NCBI GenBank assembly: GCA_050249955.1
Contig: JBFWPN010000003.1
Coordinates: 523,709-587,708 of the forward strand
DNA length: 64,000 nt
Reading direction: 5' to 3'
DNA from: CAVVIG01 sp050249955
Lineage (GTDB): Bacteria > Acidobacteriota > Vicinamibacteria > Vicinamibacterales > CAVVIG01
This document shows positions 25,910-35,805 of this stretch, one piece after another (the stretch's first letter is position 1; every line of letters begins with the position of its first letter). The notes under the pieces are model-generated. The model saw only the letters and a program-made list of their open reading frames with translations, was not told the origin of the DNA and did not search any database. The translations under genes and the position numbers were made by a program.

Positions 25910-26920
25910 GTGCAGGGCAAAACCGCCTTCTTCGCCGGCGCATTCTCGGCCTCACTTCTGGCCCTGGCATCGCTGTCGTTCGACGGTGGTCCCGTGCGCC
26001 TCAGCGCGCGTGCCGAGCGCGAAGCGATGGAGGCGCCGCAGGTGGCCAACGGCGGCTGGCGGGAGGCATCCGGAGCGCCGTCCAGGGCAGCCGGGCTCCA
26101 GTCGGCACTCGTGGTCCTTGGCGGCACGGCCGGCCTCGCCATCTGGGTGGGACGACGGCAGCGACGCTGGCGCGACCACGAGGAGACGATACAGAGCCTG
26201 ACGGACAGGCTCACCCTCGCGCAGGACGCGTGCAGGCAGCGCGAGCGGCAGGCCAGGCTCGGGCGGGTCCTCGGGGGACTCTTCCACGATCTCAACCACC
26301 CGGTGCAGAGCCTCGGGAACGCGGCGACGCTGCTGCTGCGCGACGATCTCGATGCCGCCGCACGGGACGACCTGCGTCGCACCCTCGCGCGCGAGCTGGC
26401 TGCCGTCCGCGGCTTCATGGACGAACTGCGCGACGCGGCGAAGTCCGAGCCAGGCGCACACGTGCCGGTCGACATCCACGGCGCGCTCACCGCGGTCGTG
26501 GGCACCCTCCGGGACGAGGCGAGCGCAGCGGGCGTCTCCATCGCACTCATGGCCGACGCGAATCTGCCGCGAGTGACCGCCGACCCCTTCGGCCTCGACC
26601 GCGTCCACCGCAATCTGATCCTGAACGCGATTCAGGCAACGGCGCCGGGCGGTCGGGTCGTGGTGCAGGCACGCACCCTTGGGCTGCACGTCGAGGTGAG
26701 CGTGCGCGACACCGGCAGCGGCATCGAGTCCCACCGCCTGCCGTCACTCTTCGATGCGCCCGGCACCACGAAACCGCACGGGCTCGGGCTCGCCACGTCG
26801 CGTCACCTCGTGGAGCAGTTCGGCGGCACGCTCGCCGTGACAAGCGCGGTCGGGGTGGGCAGCACCTTCACCGTCCGGCTCCCGGTGCCCGGCACGTCCA
26901 CGAGCGACACCGCGGCCTGA
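25910..26920 (+). CDS. Histidine kinase with minimal N-terminus
   Basis: This 336-residue kinase has a short N-terminal hydrophobic segment (FFAGAFSASLLALASLSF), a second membrane helix (LQSALVVLGGTAGLAIWVG) and a coiled coil. An H-box follows with the phosphorylatable His in GLFHDLNHPVQSLGN, then an HATPase domain with NLILNAIQATAPGG (N box), VRDTGSGIE and a GLGLATSRHL loop. It starts with GTG at 25910, just behind the sigma54 activator whose receiver lacks the phosphoacceptor, so the real partner is likely elsewhere. Confidence 0.82.
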   Translation: MQGKTAFFAGAFSASLLALASLSFDGGPVRLSARAEREAMEAPQVANGGWREASGAPSRAAGLQSALVVLGGTAGLAIWVGRRQRRWRDHEETIQSLTDRLTLAQDACRQRERQARLGRVLGGLFHDLNHPVQSLGNAATLLLRDDLDAAARDDLRRTLARELAAVRGFMDELRDAAKSEPGAHVPVDIHGALTAVVGTLRDEASAAGVSIALMADANLPRVTADPFGLDRVHRNLILNAIQATAPGGRVVVQARTLGLHVEVSVRDTGSGIESHRLPSLFDAPGTTKPHGLGLATSRHLVEQFGGTLAVTSAVGVGSTFTVRLPVPGTSTSDTAA

Positions 26921-26932
26921 ACGGCAGACGCC

Positions 26933-27157
26933 ATGTTCCGCACCCTGCTGAAGAGCGGCACGATTGCCGTGGACGACCACCGCTTCCAGGTGCACTACTA
27001 CCAGCTGCACACACCGCGTCGAGCGGAACGCTACAGCGTGGAGGTGCGGCTGGCCGACCGGGACCGCGTGGTCTTCGATGACGACTCGCTCGCGGAGCTG
27101 GAGTGCAAGGTGGCGCAGATGGCGCCCATGGTGGTGCTCAGCCGGATGCGAACCTGA
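26933..27157 (+). CDS. Small soluble protein of unknown function
   Basis: This 74-residue product has a beta-strand-rich N-terminal part (TIAVDDHRFQVHYYQLHTPR) and an acidic middle (VVFDDDSLAELECKVAQM). It begins 12 bases after the histidine kinase gene, so it may belong to that operon. I do not recognise a family. Confidence 0.5.
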   Translation: MFRTLLKSGTIAVDDHRFQVHYYQLHTPRRAERYSVEVRLADRDRVVFDDDSLAELECKVAQMAPMVVLSRMRT

Positions 27158-27221
27158 GGAGGCCGACGGTGAGGGAGCGCAGCGGCGTGGACGACGACCA
27201 CGACCGCCGCGCTGCTCTCCA

Positions 27222-27251
27222 CCGCGGTGCACACAGAACGTTGTGTGGGGA
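27222..27251 (-). terminator. Hairpin downstream of HU gene
   Basis: CACACA at 27230-27235 and TGTGTG at 27242-27247 form a 6-bp stem with a small loop, with flanking C/G-rich partial pairing. It lies just past the HU stop. There is no U run, so if it terminates it is a weak or factor-assisted terminator. Confidence 0.3.
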
Positions 27252-27271
27252 GCGCGTCTTGCGGAGACGAG

Positions 27272-27571
27272 CTACTTGCGCGGGAGGACGGCGTCCTTCA
27301 GCTGCTTCGTGATGCGCGCCTTCACCACCGTCTTGGCCGGGATCTTGATGGCCTCACCAGTGGCCGGGTTGCGGCCCATGCGCGCCTTGCGCTTCTGCAC
27401 GACCAGCTTCACCATGCCCGGCAGGACGAACTCGCCGGACTTCTTCAGTTCCTTCTCCGCGAGCTGCGCCAGCTCGTCGAAGAACTCGCGAGCCTGCGTG
27501 CGCTTGACCTCGAACCGTTCCGCGAAATGCGAGAACAGCTCGGACTTGCCCATGCGACGGGCGTCAGCCAT
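27272..27571 (-). CDS. HU family DNA-binding protein
   Basis: This is a 99-residue histone-like dimer that bends and compacts DNA. The conserved HU fold is clear: N-terminal helix (GKSELFSHFAERFEVKRTQA), LPGMVKLVVQKRKARMGRNP in the beta-arm region and the C-terminal AKTVVKARITKQLKDAV. The arm carries GRNPATGEAIKIPA, which intercalates into DNA. A strong AGAGGAG ribosome-binding site precedes the start. It is divergent from queF. Confidence 0.9.
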   Translation of the reverse strand: MADARRMGKSELFSHFAERFEVKRTQAREFFDELAQLAEKELKKSGEFVLPGMVKLVVQKRKARMGRNPATGEAIKIPAKTVVKARITKQLKDAVLPRK

Positions 27572-27741
27572 GTTGTCTCTCCTCTGTGTGATTGTGCGCG
27601 TCAGTGAGTTGACCCGTCGATCACCGCGCGCGCGGCGTGAGATCGCGGCGTAATTCGTGAAGTTGGCCGTATGCTAACGCGCAATTTCCGCCAGTGTCAA
27701 ACGCAGATCGGCCAAAAAAGGCGAATTTCCTGAGTGAATGT

Positions 27742-27747
27742 TAGAAT
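27742..27747 (+). promoter_or_regulatory. -10 hexamer TAGAAT before queF
   Basis: TAGAAT ends 9 bases before the queF ATG. No ribosome-binding site fits in that gap. Confidence 0.4.
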
Positions 27748-27756
27748 TTCGAGGTC

Positions 27757-28110
27757 ATGTCAAGCTCGACCCTTGAAACGTTTCCGAACCCCAGACCCGA
27801 ACGCGATTTCGAGATCACGATCAGCTGTCCGGAGTTCACATCCGTGTGTCCGAAGACCGGACTGCCCGACTTCGGCGAGATACGGATTTCTTACGTACCA
27901 GACGCCACCTGCGTCGAACTGAAGTCACTCAAGTACTACATGCTGGAGTTCCGGAACCGCGGCATCTTCTACGAAGCGGTGACGAACCAGATCCTGGACG
28001 ACCTCGTCGCTGCCATCAGCCCGCGCCGCATGACGGTGGTGGGCAACTTCTCCGCACGGGGCGGCATCACCACCACGGTGACCGCGACGCACGACTACCG
28101 CAAGCCCTGA
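27757..28110 (+). CDS. queF: 7-cyano-7-deazaguanine reductase QueF
   Basis: This enzyme reduces preQ0 to preQ1 with NADPH in the queuosine pathway. The 117-residue protein is of the short, homomeric (unimodular) type. The nucleophile Cys lies in TSVCPKTGLPDFGEI, and the family motif ELKSLKYYMLEFRNRGIFYE is present in the usual position. It ends DYRKP. A Smr gene follows 13 bases later. Other queuosine genes are not in the window. Confidence 0.93.
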   Translation: MSSSTLETFPNPRPERDFEITISCPEFTSVCPKTGLPDFGEIRISYVPDATCVELKSLKYYMLEFRNRGIFYEAVTNQILDDLVAAISPRRMTVVGNFSARGGITTTVTATHDYRKP

Positions 28111-28123
28111 CCGGCCCGCCGCG

Positions 28124-28435
28124 ATGGCAGACGAGCGGACGCCGCCGCACGACCAGACGGATGACGATGCCGAGGCGGTCACGCTGCCGATCGAGCCGGA
28201 ACTCGATCTCCACAGCTTCGCCCCACGCGACATTCCATCGGTGGTGGACGAGTACCTCCACGAGGCCGCACGCGCCGGCATGGCGACCGTACGGCTCGTG
28301 CACGGACGCGGGCGCGGCGTCCAGCGTGCCATCGTGCAGGCGCGGCTCGAGGCGCATCCGCTGGTGCAGGCGTTCGACGACGACCCCGCCTCGCACCTCG
28401 GCGCCACGATCGTGCAGCTCGTGCGGAGCCGCTGA
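28124..28435 (+). CDS. Small MutS-related (Smr) domain protein
   Basis: This 103-residue protein is a stand-alone Smr domain, a nuclease-type fold also found at the C-terminus of MutS2. It shows LDLHSF (about 28-33), the VRLVHGRGRGVQRAIVQA block with HGRG, and an acidic C-terminal region. Smr domains can cleave nucleic acid, but the role of stand-alone copies varies. It lies downstream of queF. Confidence 0.88.
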   Translation: MADERTPPHDQTDDDAEAVTLPIEPELDLHSFAPRDIPSVVDEYLHEAARAGMATVRLVHGRGRGVQRAIVQARLEAHPLVQAFDDDPASHLGATIVQLVRSR

Positions 28436-28455
28436 GGACCGTCGGGCCGGTCTGC

Positions 28456-28461
28456 TATGAT
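28456..28461 (+). promoter_or_regulatory. -10-like hexamer TATGAT before M14 peptidase
   Basis: TATGAT ends 6 bases before the GTG start of the peptidase gene, leaving no room for a leader. Confidence 0.35.
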
Positions 28462-28467
28462 GCGCGC

Positions 28468-31086
28468 GTGACGCTCCATGGGGCACGCGCCCTGCTGCTG
28501 GGCGCGCTGCTCCTCGGCGCCGCGGCTCCGGCAGCCACCCAGGTTCCCACTCCAGAGGCACACTTCGGGTTTCCCATCGGCACCGATCGGAGGCTCGCCA
28601 CCGCCGACGCCATCGAGCAGTACGTCACGCTGATCAGCAGGCAGTCGGACCGTGTGCACCTGCTGGATCTCGGACCGACCACCGAGGGACACCGCACACT
28701 CGCGGCTGTCGTCAGCGCCCCGGACAACATCCGCAACCTGGACCAGATCCGCGCCGCGAACCAGCGGCTCGCCGACCCGCGCGGCCTCGAGCCGGAGGAG
28801 GCCCGGCGTCTCGCAGCAACCCAGAAGGTGATCGTCGCCGTCGGCGCGAGCATCCACTCGTCGGAGGTGGGCGGCACCCAGGCCGCAACCCAGCTGCTGC
28901 ACGACCTGGCGACGGCCACGGATCCAGCCACGCTGGCGATGCTCCAGAACGTGGTGCTCGTCGTCATCCCGACGATGAATCCGGACGGTCATCGGCTCGT
29001 GACAGACTGGTACTCGAAGTACCTCGGCACCGCGTGGGAAGGCGGACCGATGCCGTGGCTGTATCACAAGTACGCCGGCCACGACGTCAACCGCGACCTG
29101 TTCATGCTGAACCTCGCGGAGAGCCGCAACTTCGCGCGCTTCATGTACGGCGACTGGCACCCCCAGGTCTTCCTGACCATGCACCAGATGGAGGACAACG
29201 GGCCGCGCTTCTTCGCCCCGCCGAACACCGACCCCATCGACCCGAACTCCGATCCGCTCATCTGGCGGTCGGCCGCGCTGCTCGGCGGCGCGATGGCGCT
29301 CCAGCTCCAGCAGGATCGGAAGTCCGGCGTGGTGACGAGCGCCAAGTACGACTACTACTGGCCCGGCTTCGAGGACTCGGCGCCGATCGGCCACAACACC
29401 GTGTGCCTGCTGACCGAGGTGGCGAGCGTCGACGTCGCGTCGCCGGTGAACGTGCCAGCCACCGAGCTGCGGGCCGGCTTCAAGGGGCTCGCGTCCTATC
29501 GTCCGCAGATCAACTTCCCCGATCCCTGGCCTGGAGGCCGCTGGACGCTGCGCGACATCGTCGAGTACGACCTCAGCGCGGTCCGCGGCCTGCTCATCGC
29601 CGCGAGCGCCTACCGCGAGCAGCTGGTCCACAACTTCTACGAGATGGGACGGCATGCGGTGCAGAAGGGGCGCGACGAGGCGCCCTTCGCCGTGATCGTC
29701 CCGACCGATCAGCACGACCCCACCGCCGCCGCGCGCCTCGAGGAACTGCTGCTGGCCGGCGGTGTCGAGATCCAGCGCGCCATGGAACCGTTCAGGGCGG
29801 ACGGCGAGCCCTATCCGGAAGGGACCGACATCATCTTCATGACGCAGCCCTACCGCGCGTATGTGAAGACGCTGCTCGAGCGGCAGCGATACCCAGGCCG
29901 ACGCGGCGCAGGCGCCGCCGCCGAGCGTCCCTACGACGTGGCCGGTTGGACGCTGCCCGCGCAGATGGGTGTACGGACCATCACGGTGGAGCGCCGCTTC
30001 GAGCCACCATCGCTCACCCGCCTGGCCACGGCGACGATCGCGCCAGGCACCGTGTGGGGTGAGCGCAAGCCGTCGTTCTGGGTGATCGAGGGGCGCGGCA
30101 CCGGTGCGGCACTCGCGGTGAACCGGCTCGTCGCCGCTGGCGCGGCCCCGTCGTGGACGACCGCGGGCATCGACACCCCCGCGTTCCGCTATGCACCGGG
30201 GTCGATCGTCGTGCCCTATGCGAGGAACGTGGAGCCAACGGTGGCCGCGATCGCACGCGACCTTGGCCTGCGCGCAGACGGGCTGAAGGGGAAGGTGCCC
30301 CAGGGGCTGCAGCCGATCGGACGGGCGAGGGTCGCGGTTTACAAGCCGTGGACCGCCAGCATCGACGAAGGCTGGACCCGGTTCCTGCTGGAGCGTTTCG
30401 AGTTCAGGTTCGCGAGCCTGACCGATCAGCAGGTGCGCGCCGGCAATCTCCGTGCGCAGTACGACGCCATCGTCCTGCCCAACATCCCGGGCGACCGGAT
30501 CTCGTCGGGGCTCGCGGAGGATGTCCTGCCGCCCGAGTACGCGGGCGGCCTGTCTCCCGCGGGCGTGGATGCGCTGCGGGCCTTCGTACGGGCGGGCGGA
30601 ACGCTCGTGTGCCTCGGCCAGGCGGGCGGCTTCGCCATCGGCGCCTTCGACCTGCCGATCCGGGACGTGGCGCAGGACGCCGAGGAGCAGCTCTTCGTGC
30701 CGGGCTCGCTGGTGCGGCTGCGCATGGACCCCGCCCAGCCGCTGTCGTTCGGCATGCCGCAGGACACGTCGGCCTTCTTCCTCTTCAGCTCCGCGTACGG
30801 CTCACTGTCCGCCGCCGGACGCAACGCGCCCTACTCGGATCCGTCCCTCGCGGCCGGCATGAAGACCATCGCACGGTACGGCGAGCGCGACCTGCTGGTC
30901 AGCGGCTGGCTCGAAGGCGAGGCCCAACTCGCAGGACGGGCGGCCATCGTCGAGGCGCCGATCGGAACGGGCCGGGTGGTCCTGTTCGGCTTCCCGGTAC
31001 AGCACCGAGCGCAGTCGTACGCCACCTTCCGGTTCCTGTTCAATGCGCTGTTCGGCGCGCCACAGGCGCCGCGTGCGCGCAAGTAG
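28468..31086 (+). CDS. Secreted M14-family zinc carboxypeptidase
   Basis: This 872-residue protein has a signal peptide (ALLLGALLLGAAAPAATQ). The M14 catalytic domain carries the zinc-binding pair in GASIHSSEVGG (HxxE), then NPDG, DVNRD and the third zinc ligand His in FLTMHQMEDNG. Beyond about residue 420 the chain holds a beta-rich domain. A C-terminal glutamine-amidotransferase-like region follows (AFVRAGGTLVCLGQAGGFA) without an obvious catalytic Cys. This long form is common among secreted acidobacterial peptidases. The substrate specificity is unknown. The GTG at 28468 is favoured because the signal peptide begins there. Confidence 0.85.
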   Translation: MTLHGARALLLGALLLGAAAPAATQVPTPEAHFGFPIGTDRRLATADAIEQYVTLISRQSDRVHLLDLGPTTEGHRTLAAVVSAPDNIRNLDQIRAANQRLADPRGLEPEEARRLAATQKVIVAVGASIHSSEVGGTQAATQLLHDLATATDPATLAMLQNVVLVVIPTMNPDGHRLVTDWYSKYLGTAWEGGPMPWLYHKYAGHDVNRDLFMLNLAESRNFARFMYGDWHPQVFLTMHQMEDNGPRFFAPPNTDPIDPNSDPLIWRSAALLGGAMALQLQQDRKSGVVTSAKYDYYWPGFEDSAPIGHNTVCLLTEVASVDVASPVNVPATELRAGFKGLASYRPQINFPDPWPGGRWTLRDIVEYDLSAVRGLLIAASAYREQLVHNFYEMGRHAVQKGRDEAPFAVIVPTDQHDPTAAARLEELLLAGGVEIQRAMEPFRADGEPYPEGTDIIFMTQPYRAYVKTLLERQRYPGRRGAGAAAERPYDVAGWTLPAQMGVRTITVERRFEPPSLTRLATATIAPGTVWGERKPSFWVIEGRGTGAALAVNRLVAAGAAPSWTTAGIDTPAFRYAPGSIVVPYARNVEPTVAAIARDLGLRADGLKGKVPQGLQPIGRARVAVYKPWTASIDEGWTRFLLERFEFRFASLTDQQVRAGNLRAQYDAIVLPNIPGDRISSGLAEDVLPPEYAGGLSPAGVDALRAFVRAGGTLVCLGQAGGFAIGAFDLPIRDVAQDAEEQLFVPGSLVRLRMDPAQPLSFGMPQDTSAFFLFSSAYGSLSAAGRNAPYSDPSLAAGMKTIARYGERDLLVSGWLEGEAQLAGRAAIVEAPIGTGRVVLFGFPVQHRAQSYATFRFLFNALFGAPQAPRARK

Positions 31087-31185
31087 AACCGGGCCGGCGT
31101 TTCCTGGAGCCTGAGCCCGGGGCCCGATTGTTAACATTTCCCCCCGCTCCTCCGTCTTTATCCACAAGACACCAGAGGAGCCCAC

Positions 31186-31671
31186 GTGAACAATTCCGAG
31201 ATCATCGTCTTCCCGGCGTTCTTTGCCACCCTCGCCTACATCGCCTGGGTGTTGGGGAACGCATCCCAGCGCAGGCAGCGCGTGAAGCTGCTCACGGAGT
31301 TCCACGCGCGGCTCCTGGACAAGCTCGGCTCAGCGAAGGACTTCGGAGAGTTCATGCAGACCGAGGGTGGCGCCAGGCTCATGGCCGGTTTTGCGGCCGA
31401 GCCGGCGCCCACGGGCGGACCACAGGAGCGGATCCTCAGGGCGGCACAGATCGGCGTGGTGCTCTTCTGCCTCGGCGGTGGACTGCTGGTGTACGTCTTC
31501 CTGACTCCTGGCGTCGGCGGGCAGGGCTTCACCGCCATCGGTACCATTGCCCTCTCGCTGGGTGTCGGATTCACCGTATCGGCGGCCGCGTCGTACCGAC
31601 TGGCCGGCATGCTCGGGCTGCTGAATCGCACGCCCAATCCCAGCACCGACATCGCCACCACCCGAGCCTGA
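31186..31671 (+). CDS. Membrane protein upstream of an ECF sigma gene
   Basis: This 161-residue protein has three predicted helices: one at the N-terminus (IIVFPAFFATLAYIAWVLG) and two in the C-terminal half. The linker between them is soluble and charged. A good AGAGGAG ribosome-binding site precedes the GTG at 31186. Its stop overlaps the sigma gene start by 1 base (TGATG), so it is translationally coupled to it. A role in signalling to the sigma factor is a guess from context. Confidence 0.65.
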   Translation: MNNSEIIVFPAFFATLAYIAWVLGNASQRRQRVKLLTEFHARLLDKLGSAKDFGEFMQTEGGARLMAGFAAEPAPTGGPQERILRAAQIGVVLFCLGGGLLVYVFLTPGVGGQGFTAIGTIALSLGVGFTVSAAASYRLAGMLGLLNRTPNPSTDIATTRA

Positions 31672-32240
31672 TGTCGTCCCGCACCAACGCCATGGCTGTC
31701 CCAGGGACGGACGCAGCGCTCGGCGAGCGCGCCGAGGGTCGGGCGCTGCTCGACGAGCGTGAGTTCCATGCGCTCTACGCGAGCACGGCTGGCGCGCTTC
31801 GGGCGTACGTGGCGCGCATCCTGGGCAATGCGGCGTCTGCCGACGACATCGTGCAGGAGACCTACCTGCGCCTCCTGCGCACACCAATCCCGACGCGCGA
31901 CCCGGGTGAACTCCGCGCCTATGCCTTCCGCATCGCGAGCAACCTCGTCGTGGATCACTATCGCGCACGGCGCCACGAGTCGCAGGACGTGCCACCGGAG
32001 CGTGGCACACCGGCGCCAGACGAGGCGCTGCGGCTGGACGTCGGCCGGCTCTTCGCCCGGCTGAAGCCGCGTGAACGGCAGCTGGTCTGGCTCGCCCATG
32101 TCGAAGGCGCGGATCACCGGGAGATCGCGGCGGCAACCGGCCTGCGCACCGGCAGCATCCGCGTGCTGCTGTCGCGCGCACGCCAGCGCTTCGCCCGGAT
32201 GCTGCGCGAACATGGACACACCACTTCGGAGGGACGCTGA
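31671..32240 (+). CDS. ECF-type sigma-70 family sigma factor
   Basis: This 189-residue sigma factor has region 2 (ARILGNAASADDIVQETYLR, then ELRAYAFRIASNLVVDHYRA) and region 4 (ARLKPRERQLVWLAHVEGAD, HREIAAATGLRTGSIRVLLS). It is the middle gene of a three-gene operon: membrane protein, sigma factor, small membrane protein. Both junctions are TGATG overlaps, implying tight stoichiometry. The last gene may act as an anti-sigma factor. Confidence 0.88.
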   Translation: MSSRTNAMAVPGTDAALGERAEGRALLDEREFHALYASTAGALRAYVARILGNAASADDIVQETYLRLLRTPIPTRDPGELRAYAFRIASNLVVDHYRARRHESQDVPPERGTPAPDEALRLDVGRLFARLKPRERQLVWLAHVEGADHREIAAATGLRTGSIRVLLSRARQRFARMLREHGHTTSEGR

Positions 32241-32590
32241 TGCTCCGCCGACGGCCCGCGGATGACGAACAGGTGGTGACCACGGCGATGCGTTCGGTCG
32301 CATCAGGGGACATGCCCCCGTCGCGACTCGACCCGTCGTTCATCTGGTGGAAGGCACAGCTGATGCGCCGGCTGGATGCGGAGCGGGAAGCGGTGGCGCC
32401 GCTCGAGGTGGGCGACCGGATACACCTGGGCGCTGCGGTGCTTGGCGCCGTGGCCCTTGCGGCCGGCGCCTGGGAGTACCTCCCTGCCCTCACGCGTTCG
32501 CCCCTCATCGCGCTCACCACGGGTGGCGCGGCGCTGCTGCTCATCTCGGTGATTGCTGCGGCGGCGATCGAAGCCGTCCGCCATCGCTGA
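32240..32590 (+). CDS. Small membrane protein, possible anti-sigma factor
   Basis: This 116-residue product has a soluble N-terminal half with conserved-looking RLDPSFIWWKAQLMRRLDAE and two C-terminal helices. The position directly after an ECF sigma gene with a 1-base overlap is typical of anti-sigma factors. No ZAS zinc motif (HxxxCxxC) is present, so any anti-sigma role would be of a different class. I do not recognise the family. Confidence 0.55.
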   Translation: MLRRRPADDEQVVTTAMRSVASGDMPPSRLDPSFIWWKAQLMRRLDAEREAVAPLEVGDRIHLGAAVLGAVALAAGAWEYLPALTRSPLIALTTGGAALLLISVIAAAAIEAVRHR

Positions 32591-32676
32591 CCCGTCCGCA
32601 ACAGGTCCATAAACAGCACAAGCCGGCGCGGATGGCTCCACGCCGGCCTGCATCAGCGGATGTCGGTGCTGGTCGT

Positions 32677-32985
32677 CTACTCGACCGGTTCGGTCGTCTC
32701 GTCGGCCGCAATCCGCAGCGACCGCAGGAAGCGGCGATCGTTCGCGGTGACCTCGAAGGTGTTCTTCCGCACCGGAACCATGCGCGACGGAGCGGAGATC
32801 CGGGTGAGCGCCTGCGACTGCTGGCCTCGGGTCGCGAACCCGACGACCGCCTCGAGCGTCACCTTCATGTCGAAGCCAGCCGCGCGCGCCCGTTCACGGC
32901 AGGCTTCCACCTGCGGGCTCTCGGCAACGGCGGCGGCGATTGCGTCGGCAAGTTCCCGGGCGAACCGGTTGACGACGTCTTCCAT
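32677..32985 (-). CDS. Small soluble protein of unknown function
   Basis: The 102-residue protein is predicted to be helical at the N-terminus (RFARELADAIAAAVAESPQV), followed by a beta-rich basic part (PSRMVPVRKNTFEVTANDRR). There is one Cys and no signal peptide. It is transcribed away from the mutase gene. A GGAGGAA ribosome-binding site is visible upstream of the ATG. I do not recognise a family. Confidence 0.55.
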   Translation of the reverse strand: MEDVVNRFARELADAIAAAVAESPQVEACRERARAAGFDMKVTLEAVVGFATRGQQSQALTRISAPSRMVPVRKNTFEVTANDRRFLRSLRIAADETTEPVE

Positions 32986-33303
32986 GTGCTTCCTCCTACG
33001 CCACCGCTCACCTGCGGGGGCGCCTCACCGGACTCCCTGCAGCGACCACGGCGCATCGGGGTCGGCTGACAGTGTCGTCCGCTGGTCGAGTCGGATTCGG
33101 TAAGTCGAGTCTAGGACCGAATACCTGACCTGTCAAGGAGTTACGGGCATGGCGGCAGTCAACACGATTGCACACGGCGGCAGGGGCCAGACGCGCGGCG
33201 GACCTGGCCCTTCGCGCGATCTGGATGAAGATTGCGAATTCGGGCAGGGCGGCGGCGGACACCGACCGCGCCACGACGTGCAGGTACAATCGACCGCACG
33301 TCC
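32986..33303. other. 318-bp intergenic region upstream of the mutase gene
   Basis: This stretch separates the divergent small protein and mutase genes. It holds the ribosome-binding site of the minus gene and the TACAAT hexamer for the mutase. An AAGGAG followed 8 bases later by an ATG at 33149 is also present, but its frame runs into the mutase gene out of frame and shows no conserved protein. I see no RNA gene or riboswitch fold. Confidence 0.4.
33285..33290 (+). promoter_or_regulatory. -10 hexamer TACAAT before acyl-CoA mutase
   Basis: TACAAT ends 13 bases before the mutase ATG. There is no Shine-Dalgarno sequence between them. Confidence 0.45.
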
Positions 33304-34809
<1,506 letters not shown>

Positions 34810-34811
34810 AT

Positions 34812-34836
34812 GGTGAGTTGGTGAGTTGGTGAGTAC
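34812..34836. repeat. Short GGTGAGTT tandem in linker
   Basis: Three imperfect copies of a GGTGAGTT unit fill the gap between the mutase stop and the GTG of the ABC ATPase. It is one of several low-complexity spacers in the window. Confidence 0.5.
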
Positions 34837-35805
34837 GTGAGCGTCCTCTCGGCGAAGGACCTGTCGGTGGTCTTCGACCTGCCCACCGGACCGGCCGTGG
34901 CGGTGGACAGGGTGAGCTTCGACCTCGCTGCCGGACAGACGCTCGGGCTCGTGGGGGAGTCGGGCAGCGGCAAGTCGGTCACCGCCCTCTCGCTCGTCGG
35001 CCTCCTGCGTCCGCCAGGTCGGGTGGCCGGCGGACACGTGATGTTCGGCGGACGCGACCTCCTCAGACTGGACGAACGAGGGATGCGGGCGGTGCGCGGC
35101 GCAGCCATCGGCTTCGTGTTCCAGGAACCGATGACGGCCCTCGATCCGGTCTACACGATCGGCGACCAGATCGGCGAGGCGCTCCGCATCCACGGCACCT
35201 CCCGCGCCCAGGCCAGGGCACGCGCGCTCGAACTGCTCGATGCCGTCCGCATCCCCAACGCCGCCAGCCGCCTGAACGACTATCCGCACCAGCTTTCGGG
35301 CGGCATGCGCCAGCGGGTCTGCATCGCCATTGCGATGGCCTGCCGTCCCACGCTGCTCATTGCCGACGAACCGACGACGGCACTCGACGTGACGATCCAG
35401 GCCGAGATCCTCGACCTGCTTCGTGAGATGCGGCAGACACTCGGCCTCGCCATGCTGCTCATCACCCACGATCTCGGTGTGGTTGCAGAGACAGCCGACC
35501 GTGTCGCCGTGATGTACGCCGGTCGGATCGTGGAGCATGGTCCCGTGCGCGACGTGCTGCGCGCGCCAGACCACCCGTACACGCGCGGCCTGCTCGCGTC
35601 GCTGCCGGGCGCGGCACGCGGTGCGGCGCTCCGGCCGATTGCCGGTGGGGTGACCACCCTCGGCGCGTTCCCGCGTGGTTGCACGTTCCACCCGCGCTGC
35701 CCCGACCGGTTTGCCCCCTGCGACCAGGCGGTCCCCGGCCCTCTTCACACGTCACCCGAACGCACGGTGCGCTGTTTCCTGCACGACCCCCATGCCGCTC
35801 GTTGA
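34837..35805 (+). CDS. Oligopeptide/dipeptide ABC transporter ATPase, OppD/DppD type
   Basis: This 322-residue ATPase has Walker A GESGSGKSV, the signature LSGGMRQRV, Walker B LLIADEPT and an H loop. The C-terminal OppD-type zinc or Fe-S-like region has the four-cysteine pattern CTFHPRCPDRFAPC. It would energise uptake of peptides or nickel-like substrates together with OppF. The next gene overlaps it by 14 bases. No permease or binding-protein gene is adjacent. Confidence 0.9.
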   Translation: MSVLSAKDLSVVFDLPTGPAVAVDRVSFDLAAGQTLGLVGESGSGKSVTALSLVGLLRPPGRVAGGHVMFGGRDLLRLDERGMRAVRGAAIGFVFQEPMTALDPVYTIGDQIGEALRIHGTSRAQARARALELLDAVRIPNAASRLNDYPHQLSGGMRQRVCIAIAMACRPTLLIADEPTTALDVTIQAEILDLLREMRQTLGLAMLLITHDLGVVAETADRVAVMYAGRIVEHGPVRDVLRAPDHPYTRGLLASLPGAARGAALRPIAGGVTTLGAFPRGCTFHPRCPDRFAPCDQAVPGPLHTSPERTVRCFLHDPHAAR

